From NCBI GenBank assembly GCA_023437305.1, contig JAEZGN010000030.1:237831-301830 (forward strand): DNA of 64,000 bases, in the 5' to 3' direction. Shown in pieces: positions 17,468-26,952 of the stretch. This DNA comes from Bacteroidota bacterium (GTDB lineage: Bacteria; Bacteroidota; Bacteroidia; Bacteroidales; Dysgonomonadaceae). The notes under the pieces are model-generated. The model made no database searches. It was not told where the DNA came from and saw only the letters and a list, made by a program, of their open reading frames with translations. Both the position numbers and the translations under genes were made by a program. The stretch's first letter is position 1; every line of letters starts with the position of its first letter.

Positions 17468-18538
17468 TTATCCCTTTAAATAATTTACAATCCAGTCACC
17501 TACTTGTGATGTAGAATAAGCTTTTCCATCTTTCGATGCAATATCTTCAGTCACTACTCCTGCATTCATAGAAGCATTAACTGCGTCACGAATCAGCTTA
17601 CCTTCTTCTTTGAGCTCGAATGCATATTCGAACATCATTGCTGCCGAAAGAATAGTGGCTAATGGATTTGCTATATTTTTACCTGCAGCCTGAGGGTATG
17701 AACCATGTATCGGTTCAAATACAGATGTATGGATACCGATAGATGCCGATGGCAACATACCTAAAGATCCGGTAATTACAGAAGCCTCATCGGTAAGTAT
17801 ATCTCCAAACAAGTTTTCTGTAACAAGTACATCAAATCGCTTAGGCCATTGTATAATCTGCATAGCGGCATTGTCTACAAACATGTATTCTGTTTCCACA
17901 TCGGGGTATTGCTTTTCAATTTCTTGAGCAACCTGTCTCCACAAACGAGAAGTAGCCAAAACATTCGCTTTATCTACTACTGTCACTTTTTTGCGACGCA
18001 TCTGTGCATATTTATACGAAAGATGAAGAATACGCTCTACTTCTTCACGAGTGTAAACGCAAGTATCATAAGCCGTATCACCATCTTCGCTACGTCCTTG
18101 CGGGCGACCAAAATACATTCCTCCCGTTAATTCTCGCACACACATAAAATCAGCACCATCTACCAAATCAGGACGAAGAGGCGATTTATGTACTAACGTA
18201 GGAAATGTACTTACAGGACGAAGGTTAGCATACAATCCCAATTTTTTGCGCATAGCCAGAAGTCCTTGTTCGGGACGTACTTTTGCTGAAGGGTTATTAT
18301 CGTATTTAGGGTCTCCTATAGCACCAAATAGTACTGCATCAGAAGCCATACACAATTCGTGTGTACCATCAGGATATGGATTGCCTACCTGATCGATTGC
18401 CGAAGCTCCAACAATTCCATATTCATAAGAAAGTTCGTGACCAAATTTTTCACAAACTACTTCTGTTACTCTTAATGCCTGTTCTATTATTTCAGGACCT
18501 ATTCCGTCTCCGGGGAGCACTGCAATGTTTAATTTCAT
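17468..18538 (-). CDS. leuB: 3-isopropylmalate dehydrogenase
   Basis: Third leucine enzyme: oxidative decarboxylation of 3-isopropylmalate to 2-oxoisocaproate with NAD. Signatures are LPGDGIGPEI (residues ~8-17), the substrate-contact REQ-type loop RELTGGMYFG (~140), the VDKANVLATSRLWR helix, and DILTDEASVITGSLGMLPSASIG (~245). The frame extends one codon to a TTG, but the ATG at 18538 gives the usual MKLNIAVLPGDG. Last gene of the leu operon, 26 bases after an acyltransferase gene. Confidence 0.96.
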   Translation of the reverse strand: MKLNIAVLPGDGIGPEIIEQALRVTEVVCEKFGHELSYEYGIVGASAIDQVGNPYPDGTHELCMASDAVLFGAIGDPKYDNNPSAKVRPEQGLLAMRKKLGLYANLRPVSTFPTLVHKSPLRPDLVDGADFMCVRELTGGMYFGRPQGRSEDGDTAYDTCVYTREEVERILHLSYKYAQMRRKKVTVVDKANVLATSRLWRQVAQEIEKQYPDVETEYMFVDNAAMQIIQWPKRFDVLVTENLFGDILTDEASVITGSLGMLPSASIGIHTSVFEPIHGSYPQAAGKNIANPLATILSAAMMFEYAFELKEEGKLIRDAVNASMNAGVVTEDIASKDGKAYSTSQVGDWIVNYLKG

Positions 18539-18564
18539 CAATCTTTATTTTAAAATTGTAATTA

Positions 18565-19557
18565 TTATTGAATCTGTTTTCTCTTATATTTTCCTAAAAA
18601 AAGTATCTGCGTAACTTTAAACCTATTAAAGATAAGATAAAAGCAATAAGGTATTACGATAATCGATACAATAGCCAAGGGTGATTTCATTTCAAAGTAT
18701 TTCCAAAGCAAAGCATATACAGGTAAATGAAATGCCATAATAACTAAGGATGCTTTACCTAATTCTGAGAATATTCGGGATAAAATAGCATTTCGGGACA
18801 TATAAACCGAGATAGCCCTGATCATATAAATACAAATAATGCTGCATACGAGTGTTACAACAGGAATACCATAATCATTCAGCATCATATCAAATTTATT
18901 CTGAGGGAATGATATCAAGCTCAGGCAAGCCAACAAACCTCCTATTATAAACCAAATAGAATATTTATCTAAATTTACTTGCTTAGACACAAATCCGATA
19001 TGATATATCGGAATAGCCATCAACACGATATTTGCTCCCCAATAGAGCCAAAAGTCAGGAAAGCAAATACTATTTACATAAGCCGCCATCAATAGCAATA
19101 CTATTACAATATGAACTATCTTAGGTTTAAATATGGTTTGTATAATGTTGTATACTATCTGCGTAAAAAACAAGCAGGTAATAAACCACATGACAACAAA
19201 GACATTATCGACAATTTCCCTCAAAAGACGCCCCCCCTGAAGGTAGTATAATATATCTATTTTTATGTACTCCGCAGGATAACCCTTTGGAAAATAAATA
19301 AGCAGATATAATGAATATACAAATATGAATACCGATAGATAAGGAATAATAAGATTCCTCGCTCTCTGTATTACAAAAGCTCTGTTATTTTGCCTTACCT
19401 TATACAAAAACCCGCTGATATAAAAGAAAAGAGGCATATGAAACAGATATATTATTTTGTGTGCAAACATCTGGGGTTGAAATATATGCCCTATTACAAC
19501 ACATATTATACCCATACCTTTTGCAATATCAACCCATTCAATCCGCTCTTCTTTCAT
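18565..19557 (-). CDS. Acyltransferase-3 family membrane protein
   Basis: 330 residues with about ten hydrophobic segments. The N-terminus EWVDIAKGMGIICVVIGH carries the catalytic-type histidine of the acyltransferase-3 (OafA/NodX-like) family, and LFHMPLFFYISGFLY is the family's second signature. Members O-acylate surface sugars at the inner membrane, using cytoplasmic acyl-CoA. It sits inside the leu operon, 15 bases after the second synthase and 26 before leuB, so it is co-transcribed with amino-acid genes. It is not closely similar to the tandem pair at 25861-28054. Confidence 0.88.
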   Translation of the reverse strand: MKEERIEWVDIAKGMGIICVVIGHIFQPQMFAHKIIYLFHMPLFFYISGFLYKVRQNNRAFVIQRARNLIIPYLSVFIFVYSLYLLIYFPKGYPAEYIKIDILYYLQGGRLLREIVDNVFVVMWFITCLFFTQIVYNIIQTIFKPKIVHIVIVLLLMAAYVNSICFPDFWLYWGANIVLMAIPIYHIGFVSKQVNLDKYSIWFIIGGLLACLSLISFPQNKFDMMLNDYGIPVVTLVCSIICIYMIRAISVYMSRNAILSRIFSELGKASLVIMAFHLPVYALLWKYFEMKSPLAIVSIIVIPYCFYLIFNRFKVTQILFLGKYKRKQIQ

Positions 19558-19572
19558 TTGCCGAAAAGTTAT

Positions 19573-21084
19573 TTACAGATCTTCGATCATATTCAGCATC
19601 TTTTCGGTAGCCTTTACCGCTGCTTCTGTCTGGTCGGCATCAAGCCCTCTTGTCTTGAAAGTCTTACCATTAAACTCCCACGTAATTACCGTTTGTACCA
19701 AAGCATCGGTACGCCCGCCCGGTGGTATATAAACAGCATAGTTCACCAGTGTAGGCGTAGGTTTACCCAAACGTGAATATATCTTATACAAAGCTTTCGA
19801 AAAAGCGTGATACTGTCCATCTCCCGGTGCTGTCCATTCGTGCTCTTGTCCATCAATTTCAACTTTTACAGTGGCTGTAGGACGTAAGCCCTTAGTCAAT
19901 AAAAATGCGAATGATAATATCTTGATCTTTCTTTCCTTCTCGTTGTTTTTCAACACATCCGAAATGATATATGGCAGATCGTCTTGTGTAATAATCTCTT
20001 TCTTATCACCTAATTCAATAACACGATCTGTTACTTTAGCCATATCAGCCTCATCAAGCTCGATACCCAGAGCTTCAATATTCTTGCGGATATTGGACTT
20101 GCCGGACAGTTTACCTAATGCATATTCGCGTACACGACCAAAACGTTCAGGGAAGAGATCATTATAATACAAGTTGTTCTTATTATCGCCATCAGCATGT
20201 ATTCCCGCACACTGTGTAAAAACATTATCACCAACGATTGGTTGGTTAGCCGATATTACCTGCCCCGAATAGGACTCTACTACACGACTGACTCTATTTA
20301 TATTTTCTTCTTTTATAGAAGTCTTTAATTTCAACTGATCGTGAAATACCGCAATTACACTAGCTAATGAGGCATTTCCGGCTCGCTCACCCAATCCATT
20401 CATTGTCAGATGCACACCTTTCACTCCCACTTCGGCTGCCACCATTGTATTAGCCACACCTAGATCATAGTCGTTATGAGCATGAAAGTCGAAATGAAGA
20501 TCCCTATAACGATTTATCATCCGACGACAACAACGCCATACGCTATGCGGATTTAATACACCTAAAGTATCAGGAAGCATAAATCGTTTGATTGGAAGAT
20601 CTCTCATCCCATCCATCATAAAATAAACATAATCTTCTGATTTTATGATTCCGTTAGACCAATCCTCTAAATATACATTGACTGTGATACCTAGCTTTTG
20701 AGCTAACTCGACCTCCGCTTTAATATCATCAAGGTGCTGTTCGGGCGTTTTGCGCAACTGTTCGGTCACATGCTTATACGAACCTTTTGTCAGCAGGTTG
20801 ATAGTTTTACATCCTGTGTCTTTTATCCAATTGAGCGAAGCCCCTTTATCGATAAATCCTAATATCTCAATATTATCTATATATCCTGCGGATTTCGCCC
20901 AATTGGCGATTTTTTTTACAGTTTCAAACTCACCATTCGAAACACGTGCCGATGCTACCTCGATACGATTTACACCGAGATCGACCAGCAACAAGTGAGC
21001 TATACTCATCTTCTCCTGAGCCGAGAACGAAACACTCGATGTTTGTTCGCCATCTCTCAGGGTTGTGTCCATTATTTCTATCAT
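19573..21084 (-). CDS. Second isopropylmalate/citramalate synthase family enzyme
   Basis: HMGL-like TIM-barrel acyl-CoA condensing enzyme of 503 residues. IMDTTLRDGEQTSS is the metal/acetyl-CoA motif, DFHAHNDYDLGVANTM carries the HxH metal ligands near residue 205, and GLGERAGNASL follows. The C-terminal ~120 residues form a LeuA-type regulatory domain (KVEIDGQEHEW). It differs clearly from LeuA at 28081. Bacteroidota leu clusters commonly hold such a second gene. A citramalate synthase role (isoleucine route) is plausible but unproven; LeuCD and LeuB could serve both pathways. Confidence 0.85.
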   Translation of the reverse strand: MIEIMDTTLRDGEQTSSVSFSAQEKMSIAHLLLVDLGVNRIEVASARVSNGEFETVKKIANWAKSAGYIDNIEILGFIDKGASLNWIKDTGCKTINLLTKGSYKHVTEQLRKTPEQHLDDIKAEVELAQKLGITVNVYLEDWSNGIIKSEDYVYFMMDGMRDLPIKRFMLPDTLGVLNPHSVWRCCRRMINRYRDLHFDFHAHNDYDLGVANTMVAAEVGVKGVHLTMNGLGERAGNASLASVIAVFHDQLKLKTSIKEENINRVSRVVESYSGQVISANQPIVGDNVFTQCAGIHADGDNKNNLYYNDLFPERFGRVREYALGKLSGKSNIRKNIEALGIELDEADMAKVTDRVIELGDKKEIITQDDLPYIISDVLKNNEKERKIKILSFAFLLTKGLRPTATVKVEIDGQEHEWTAPGDGQYHAFSKALYKIYSRLGKPTPTLVNYAVYIPPGGRTDALVQTVITWEFNGKTFKTRGLDADQTEAAVKATEKMLNMIEDL

Positions 21085-21105
21085 GGTAATCTTTAATTTT
21101 CTTAA

Positions 21106-23586
21106 TTACTTAATATCAAACCGCACTTGCAAGATACCAACTGCACTATCGGCTTTTGGCGTTACGTTCAATCTGATATGTTCTACAACAAAAGAATCTC
21201 CATCAGAATGCACAAGATTAAATTGATCTTTGAGCAAACTATATGAATCGGTACTATATAATGGAAATGGTTTCCAAAAACCACTATCATCTTTATATTC
21301 CAAGTTCCAGACGTCTGGCAAACGAACTCCGCCATTGTCGTCATACCAATAAACCGAAAAGGCTTTTATATCAGTAGGCTTCTCAAAGGTAAAGTCGATG
21401 CTTTGCTTTTCCCCTTTTTTGTTCCAAGAAGTCCATCGATTGATTTCTGTATCCTGGGAACTCTTCGGATGTTTTCCGTTAACAATAGAGAATACATTTT
21501 CGCCTTCGTTTGTATAAGTCGCTTTTATATCTTTTATTGCTACCGGAAGAATAGCAATGCTTTCTCGCACCTTCCTTTCATTCTCTGCAAACCAGATGTT
21601 CATTGAGGAAACTCCTCGATTGTTCCATGCATAATATGGAATAAGATTGAGTGAAGCCTGATGAACATTCCCTTTTACATCTATATAATCCGCCGAAACA
21701 TTTTTTATAAGGTCTATCCCCTTCAATATTCCGGTATCATCTCTCTGTACTTTAGCTTCTGTTAATACTTTAGTCAGGTAATACCTGTTCACATCTTCGC
21801 TATTGTCGACACCCTCTGCGCAATATACTAAAGGGCCTCTGGTGATAGCTACCCTGTCGTTGTCTGCTTTTACTTCGTTTATAGCATGAGAATAACGAAC
21901 AGGCATAGGTAGTTTAAGCTCTACTTTATCTCCTTTCTTCCATTTTCTAGAGATAGACACAAAACCTTTATCAAGAGAAACTTCACCTTTCTTAAAAGAC
22001 AAATTTCCGACCTTCTTATCGTTTATATATAGTTCCCACGCTTTCGAATTATTATCAATATAGCTATATAATTTACCCGGCACAAACTGAGAACCCACCC
22101 ATGTAGGGATTCGCATTTTTATTGAAAATACCTGATTATTCTTTTCAGGGTTTACTGTTAATATGATACTTTCATCGAAAGGATAATTCGTTTTTTGCTC
22201 TAGTGCTACTTTTCCGGATGTAAGAGCAAAGTCTACTTTACTTCCGGTGTAGAAAGAACAATAAATTTCATTATCGGTATGCGCATACATCAAACCCGAA
22301 ACCTGAGGAATAAGCCTCGCCAAATTTGTCGGGCAACAAGCAGTTCCAAACCAATATGAACGATCTACCGTACCATCCGAGGCAAGAGGATTAACATAGA
22401 AAAATTTGTTTCCCTGAAGATTTACTCCCGCTAGAACATTGTTCAAGAGTGACACTTCGGCAACGTCCATGTATTTCCCATCCTTTTCGAGAAGGAACAT
22501 ACGATGATTGAAGAATACATTACCTACCGCGGCACACGTTTCATTATATGCTTCCTTATTTGGCAATTCATATTCAGGGCCAAAGCCTTCGATACCATGT
22601 ATAGCTCCCAGCCCACCTGTGATATGCATCCGTGTATCCACAATATTGCCCCATATCTTATCCAAAGCAGGCGAGAGAGTAGTATCTCCCGTCAATGTGC
22701 CGACATCAGACATACCCGAATAAAGATAAACTGCACGCACAGCATGCCCTACAGCTTTATCCTGCTGACGTACAGGCACATGCTGCTGCGCATATTCGGG
22801 CGACATGGTTCCTTTGCCATCGGGCACATAGGTTACACCTCGTATATCGATAAACTTTTTCGCCATATTGAGATATAGCGGATCTCCTGTCACACGATAA
22901 AGCTTCACCAATGCGATTTCTATCTCTTCATGTCCGGGAGCTTGATTTACAGGCTTACCACCATTGTAATTCGGATCCCCTTCAAAGAAGACTTTATTTA
23001 TATGCTTAGCACTCTTAGTCGCAATATCCAGCAGGTTCTTTTTGCCGGTAGCCTGATAGTATGCAGCTGCAGCCTCGTAAAGATGCCCCATGTTGTACAA
23101 TTCATGGCTGTGTACTACCCACGAATAAGGCTTATCGCCCATTCCTGCCCCACCCCATAATGGCGCAGTCTTATAAGCCCCTGTAATATGAGGAGGGTAT
23201 AAATAGCCGTCGGGTTGCTGAGCCTGAGCTATAATATCTGCGATATCATCTATCTGCTTTTCCAATTTTGGATCACGCTCCATCTTTAACAGATAGGCCG
23301 CACCTTCGATAACCTTAAACAAGTCGGAAGTGCTGAATCTGCTATCAGATGGTAAAGTACCTTTGATTCCTTTCAGATAATTAGCTGTGCGCCGAAGATC
23401 TTCTACGGCAATTTCTGTACGTTCGAATGCCACAGGAACCAATACTTCTTTTTGGATCCTCATCCTATTGTTCCAAAAATTATCGGTAAGAGTCACTTGT
23501 TCAAACGACACAGGACTTAAGATATTCTGAGAATAAATATTCACAGAAACCATAATAAAAATGAATATATAAATACCTTTTTTCAT
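21106..23586 (-). CDS. Secreted GH127-type beta-L-arabinofuranosidase
   Basis: 826 residues. A signal peptide covers residues 1-19 (KKGIYIFIFIMVSVNIYS). The (alpha/alpha)6 barrel is of the DUF1680/GH127 family. The zinc site is visible as YNETCAAVGN (Glu and Cys) and FGTACCPTNLARL (two Cys, one the proposed nucleophile). The C-terminal ~130 residues (KQSIDFTFEKPTDIKAFSVYWYDD) look like a galactose-binding beta-sandwich. GH127 enzymes remove L-arabinofuranose from plant glycans. It lies between leuD and the second synthase with gaps of 101 and 21 bases, an unexpected place for a glycan hydrolase. Confidence 0.9.
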   Translation of the reverse strand: MKKGIYIFIFIMVSVNIYSQNILSPVSFEQVTLTDNFWNNRMRIQKEVLVPVAFERTEIAVEDLRRTANYLKGIKGTLPSDSRFSTSDLFKVIEGAAYLLKMERDPKLEKQIDDIADIIAQAQQPDGYLYPPHITGAYKTAPLWGGAGMGDKPYSWVVHSHELYNMGHLYEAAAAYYQATGKKNLLDIATKSAKHINKVFFEGDPNYNGGKPVNQAPGHEEIEIALVKLYRVTGDPLYLNMAKKFIDIRGVTYVPDGKGTMSPEYAQQHVPVRQQDKAVGHAVRAVYLYSGMSDVGTLTGDTTLSPALDKIWGNIVDTRMHITGGLGAIHGIEGFGPEYELPNKEAYNETCAAVGNVFFNHRMFLLEKDGKYMDVAEVSLLNNVLAGVNLQGNKFFYVNPLASDGTVDRSYWFGTACCPTNLARLIPQVSGLMYAHTDNEIYCSFYTGSKVDFALTSGKVALEQKTNYPFDESIILTVNPEKNNQVFSIKMRIPTWVGSQFVPGKLYSYIDNNSKAWELYINDKKVGNLSFKKGEVSLDKGFVSISRKWKKGDKVELKLPMPVRYSHAINEVKADNDRVAITRGPLVYCAEGVDNSEDVNRYYLTKVLTEAKVQRDDTGILKGIDLIKNVSADYIDVKGNVHQASLNLIPYYAWNNRGVSSMNIWFAENERKVRESIAILPVAIKDIKATYTNEGENVFSIVNGKHPKSSQDTEINRWTSWNKKGEKQSIDFTFEKPTDIKAFSVYWYDDNGGVRLPDVWNLEYKDDSGFWKPFPLYSTDSYSLLKDQFNLVHSDGDSFVVEHIRLNVTPKADSAVGILQVRFDIK

Positions 23587-23687
23587 CTAGGGATATATCT
23601 CTTCTTATTCAGAATCATTTAGCATCTCAACAATGATGACAGACATAATCTAATCGCAGATAGCTGTTTGCTAATTTATTATATAAT

Positions 23688-24278
23688 TTATAAAGGACGC
23701 TCTGCTTCGTACTTTTCTGTCAATTCTTTTTTAGATAACAGATAGTCGATATCATCAAGTCCTTTCAATAGACATTCTTTCTTGTAAGGGTTAATTTCAA
23801 AACTTTCTGTTTTCCCCGTTACATTGTTTGTTATGGTTTGTTTTTCCAGATTGATTGTCAATGTAGCTTTTGGATCAGCATTTACACAAGTAAATATTTC
23901 GGATAAAAACTCAGGTGTAACCACAACGGGAAGCACTCCGTTGTTTAATGAATTGTTTCTAAAAATATCGGCAAAGAAGCTTGAAACAACAGCTTTGAAT
24001 CCATATCCGGCAACAGCCCACGCTGCATGTTCGCGACTAGATCCGCTACCGAAGTTTTTTCCGGCAACAAGTATCTGGCCGCTATATGTAGGATTGTTGA
24101 GCACAAAATCAGCTTTGGGACTTCCATCTTTATTGTAACGCCAATCGGCAAAAAGATTATCACCAAAACCTTCTTTATCTGTCGCCTTCAAAAAGCGAGC
24201 CGGTATAATTTGGTCTGTATCCACATTCTCAATTGGAAGTGGAACGTATGTTGATGTAAGTGTTTGAAATTTTTCCAT
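23688..24278 (-). CDS. leuD: 3-isopropylmalate dehydratase small subunit
   Basis: Small subunit of isopropylmalate isomerase (2- to 3-isopropylmalate). Signatures are YVPLPIENVDTDQIIPARFLK near the N-terminus, GKNFGSGSSREHAAWAV near residue 75 and FADIFRNNSLNNGVLPV near 105. The frame stays open upstream to 24377, but those 33 codons are not homologous-looking; the ATG at 24278 gives the standard MEKFQTLTSTYVPLP. About 196 residues. It follows leuC after an unusually long 178-base gap. Confidence 0.95.
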   Translation of the reverse strand: MEKFQTLTSTYVPLPIENVDTDQIIPARFLKATDKEGFGDNLFADWRYNKDGSPKADFVLNNPTYSGQILVAGKNFGSGSSREHAAWAVAGYGFKAVVSSFFADIFRNNSLNNGVLPVVVTPEFLSEIFTCVNADPKATLTINLEKQTITNNVTGKTESFEINPYKKECLLKGLDDIDYLLSKKELTEKYEAERPL

Positions 24279-24456
24279 AATATAAATCAATGTGCCAATA
24301 AGATAATGTGCCGATATGCCAATTATCTCGATTTGGCGGTGTTTGGTGTTTATTATTTTGTTAATTATCTTTTGCAAGATTTTTATATCTTCTAATAATT
24401 TGGTTTCAATAGGATACTGAATATTTACATATTGGCATATTAGAAAATTAGTCTTA
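24279..24456 (-). other. leuC-leuD spacer with inverted and direct repeats
   Basis: 178 AT-rich bases. ATATGCCAAT (24314-24323) and its exact complement ATTGGCATAT (24431-24440) flank ~107 bases. A TGCCAAT-like motif also repeats directly around 24288-24323. This could be an internal mRNA structure, a processing site or a remnant of a small insertion. No ORF of its own. Confidence 0.35.
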
Positions 24457-25851
24457 TTAAAGATTTCTAGGATCAGTAATCTTTCCTGTCACAGCAGCGG
24501 CAGCAGCTACAAGCGGACCGGCAAGAATAGTACGAGCTCCCGGACCTTGACGCCCTTCAAAGTTACGGTTTGATGTGGATACTGCATATTTACCGGCAGG
24601 CACCTTATCATCGTTCATCGCAAGACATGCCGAACAACCCGGTTGGCGAAGTTCAAAGCCAGCCTCCTTAAGAATATCATACAGTCCTTCGTCTTTGATC
24701 TGTTGTTCTACTTTCCAGCTTCCCGGAACTAACCAAGCGATCACATTGTCAGCTTTTTTCTTTCCTTTTACAAAGTTTGCAAACACACGGAAATCTTCGA
24801 TACGACCATTGGTACAACTACCTAGAAATACATAATCTATCGATTTGCCTTCTACCTTTTCTCCGGGTTTGAAGCCCATATAATCCATAGACTTCTGGAA
24901 AGAAATACGTCCGGCCTCATCTATTTCGTCCAATGTAGGGATCGATTCATCAATACCCATACCCATACCCGGATTAGTTCCGTAAGTAATCATCGGCTTG
25001 ATATCTGCTGCATCGAATGTCAATTCTTTATCAAATTTAGCACCTTCGTCAGTCTTTAATGTTTTCCAGTATGCTAATGCCTTATCCCACTCTTCTCCTT
25101 TAGGTGCAAATTCACGACCTTTCACATAAGAGAAAGTAGTCTCATCAGGAGCAACCAATCCTCCACGAGCACCCATCTCGATACTTAGGTTACATAGTGT
25201 CATACGCTCTTCCATAGACATGTTGCGAATAGCTTCGCCCGCATATTCTACGAAATAACCGGTAGCACCACCGGTAGTCAACTTAGAGATCATATATAGA
25301 GCTAAATCTTTAGCAGAAACACCTTCACCTAATTTTCCGTTAAACGTTATACGCATTGTCTTCGGACGTGTCTGAAGAATACATTGCGTAGCCAAAACCA
25401 TTTCCACCTCACTGGTACCAATACCAAATGCAATTGCCCCAAAAGCACCATGTGTAGAAGTATGGCTATCTCCGCAAACAATAGTCATTCCGGGTTGTGT
25501 AAATCCATTTTCCGGGCCTATAATGTGTACTACTCCATTTTTTTGATGCCCCAAAGGATAAAACAATTTAATGCCAAAATCCTGTGCATTTTTAGACAAT
25601 GTATCTAACTGGTTTCTCGAAATAGGATCTTTTACAGGCTGATCCTGATTGATAGTCGGCGTATTATGGTCGGCCGTTATGGTTGTTTTTTCGGGACGGT
25701 AGACCTTCAGTCCTCTCGCCCTAAGTCCATTAAATGCCTGAGGACTTGTAACCTCATGACAAAAATGGCGATCTATATACAATTGTGTGGGGCCATTTTC
25801 AACGGATGACACCACATGTGCATCCCAGATTTTGTCGAATAGAGTTTTCAT
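24457..25851 (-). CDS. leuC: 3-isopropylmalate dehydratase large subunit
   Basis: Aconitase-family large subunit. The [4Fe-4S] ligands are in FLGSCTNGRIEDFR (near residue 345) and QPGCSACLAMN (near 405). The N-terminus DKIWDAHVV and VCGDSHTSTHGAFGAIAFGIGTSEVEMVLATQ are LeuC hallmarks. 464 residues, full length. Pairs with LeuD. It starts 9 bases after the acyltransferase gene upstream, so the two are translated from one message. Confidence 0.97.
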   Translation of the reverse strand: MKTLFDKIWDAHVVSSVENGPTQLYIDRHFCHEVTSPQAFNGLRARGLKVYRPEKTTITADHNTPTINQDQPVKDPISRNQLDTLSKNAQDFGIKLFYPLGHQKNGVVHIIGPENGFTQPGMTIVCGDSHTSTHGAFGAIAFGIGTSEVEMVLATQCILQTRPKTMRITFNGKLGEGVSAKDLALYMISKLTTGGATGYFVEYAGEAIRNMSMEERMTLCNLSIEMGARGGLVAPDETTFSYVKGREFAPKGEEWDKALAYWKTLKTDEGAKFDKELTFDAADIKPMITYGTNPGMGMGIDESIPTLDEIDEAGRISFQKSMDYMGFKPGEKVEGKSIDYVFLGSCTNGRIEDFRVFANFVKGKKKADNVIAWLVPGSWKVEQQIKDEGLYDILKEAGFELRQPGCSACLAMNDDKVPAGKYAVSTSNRNFEGRQGPGARTILAGPLVAAAAAVTGKITDPRNL

Positions 25852-25860
25852 TTTTCAAGT

Positions 25861-26952
25861 TTATTTTTGTTGATTCAACTTTTGAATAATTTTTCGTCCC
25901 AGGTTTTGTCCCGAAACTTCAATAAATTTATGAGTAAATACCGAGCATACATAGCCCGATGTGAATATACACAAATATGCTAATATAAAGTAAAATGTTG
26001 CTGATAGCGTGCTATCTATTTTCACCCATGTCAGCCATCCATTACTATTAAAGAACGTCATCACTACAAAATGCATCAGGTATAAGCTAAAACTTACTTT
26101 TCCTATCTTAGCCAATATCTTGTTAGAAAATAACGGATATGCTTTTTGAGTGAGTATAATAAGCAATAAAAAGAACACAATGCTATATAAAAAGTCATAA
26201 TTTATAGCAACATAACAATAGATTAGTATCGTCAGAGCTAAATAAGATAATATAGAAAGTTTTATCTCTGATAGTTTGTCTTTATTAGTTACTATAAAAA
26301 AGGCTAATATACCTAACGAAAAAACAGGTAATTGGGTTCCTATAAATAATCTTAAAAAATTATTTTGGTCGGCATAAGTACCCGTTAAAAGTATATTTAC
26401 AACAGTAGAAAAGAGAAGCATTGTCAAAGAGAAGACAACAGCCTTATTTATATCCTTTATTCTTGAAAACAAAAACGGGAACAAGGCATAAAATGTAAAT
26501 TCTACGGTTATAGACCACCCTCCCGGCACATACCGATGTATATACTCGGGAAAAAGACCATTAATAAACAACACATTCGTCAGCAATTCTTTCTTAGGAA
26601 CATTTTCCCAATTTAAGTTGGAGAAATCAAAACCTGTATAGTAAGCAAATGTAAAATATACAATTGCCAAGTAATACATAGGTGCTATCCTGAAAAAGCG
26701 ACGAATAAAAAAATTGCGATTCGCATGCTCTTCATACTGCCGTCTCTGATGCGAAAGCATAAGAGTAAATGCACTAACAACAAAGAATAGGTTTACCCCC
26801 AAATGCCCGTTGTCTATAAACAGATTCACTTTCTCATGAAAATAAGACTTTGCCGGAGCTATCCCTTCTACAAAAGGAATGTGAACCAGAATCACCATCA
26901 ATATAGCTATTCCGCGAAGGCTGTCAATATATTCATATTTTTTAGTTTCCAT
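25861..26952 (-). CDS. Acyltransferase-3 family membrane protein (tandem copy 2)
   Basis: 363 residues and about ten membrane helices. YIDSLRGIAILMVILVHIPF carries the family histidine, then NLFFVVSAFTLMLSHQRR and NRNFFIRRFFRIAPMYY. It is strongly similar along its length to the adjacent gene at 26942-28054, including YVPGGWS and the GQNLG-K end, so the pair arose by tandem duplication. Its start overlaps the upstream copy by 11 bases. Acyl acceptor unknown; surface-glycan O-acetylation is the family's usual role. Confidence 0.9.
   Translation of the reverse strand: METKKYEYIDSLRGIAILMVILVHIPFVEGIAPAKSYFHEKVNLFIDNGHLGVNLFFVVSAFTLMLSHQRRQYEEHANRNFFIRRFFRIAPMYYLAIVYFTFAYYTGFDFSNLNWENVPKKELLTNVLFINGLFPEYIHRYVPGGWSITVEFTFYALFPFLFSRIKDINKAVVFSLTMLLFSTVVNILLTGTYADQNNFLRLFIGTQLPVFSLGILAFFIVTNKDKLSEIKLSILSYLALTILIYCYVAINYDFLYSIVFFLLLIILTQKAYPLFSNKILAKIGKVSFSLYLMHFVVMTFFNSNGWLTWVKIDSTLSATFYFILAYLCIFTSGYVCSVFTHKFIEVSGQNLGRKIIQKLNQQK

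Noticed and set aside
18539..18541. TTG start one codon upstream of leuB
   Set aside because: The adjacent ATG gives the conserved MKLNIAVLPGDG start; the TTG adds only one residue.
24279..24377. 33-codon N-terminal extension of leuD
   Set aside because: The extension lacks family similarity and spans the repeat-bearing spacer; the internal ATG gives the usual LeuD start.
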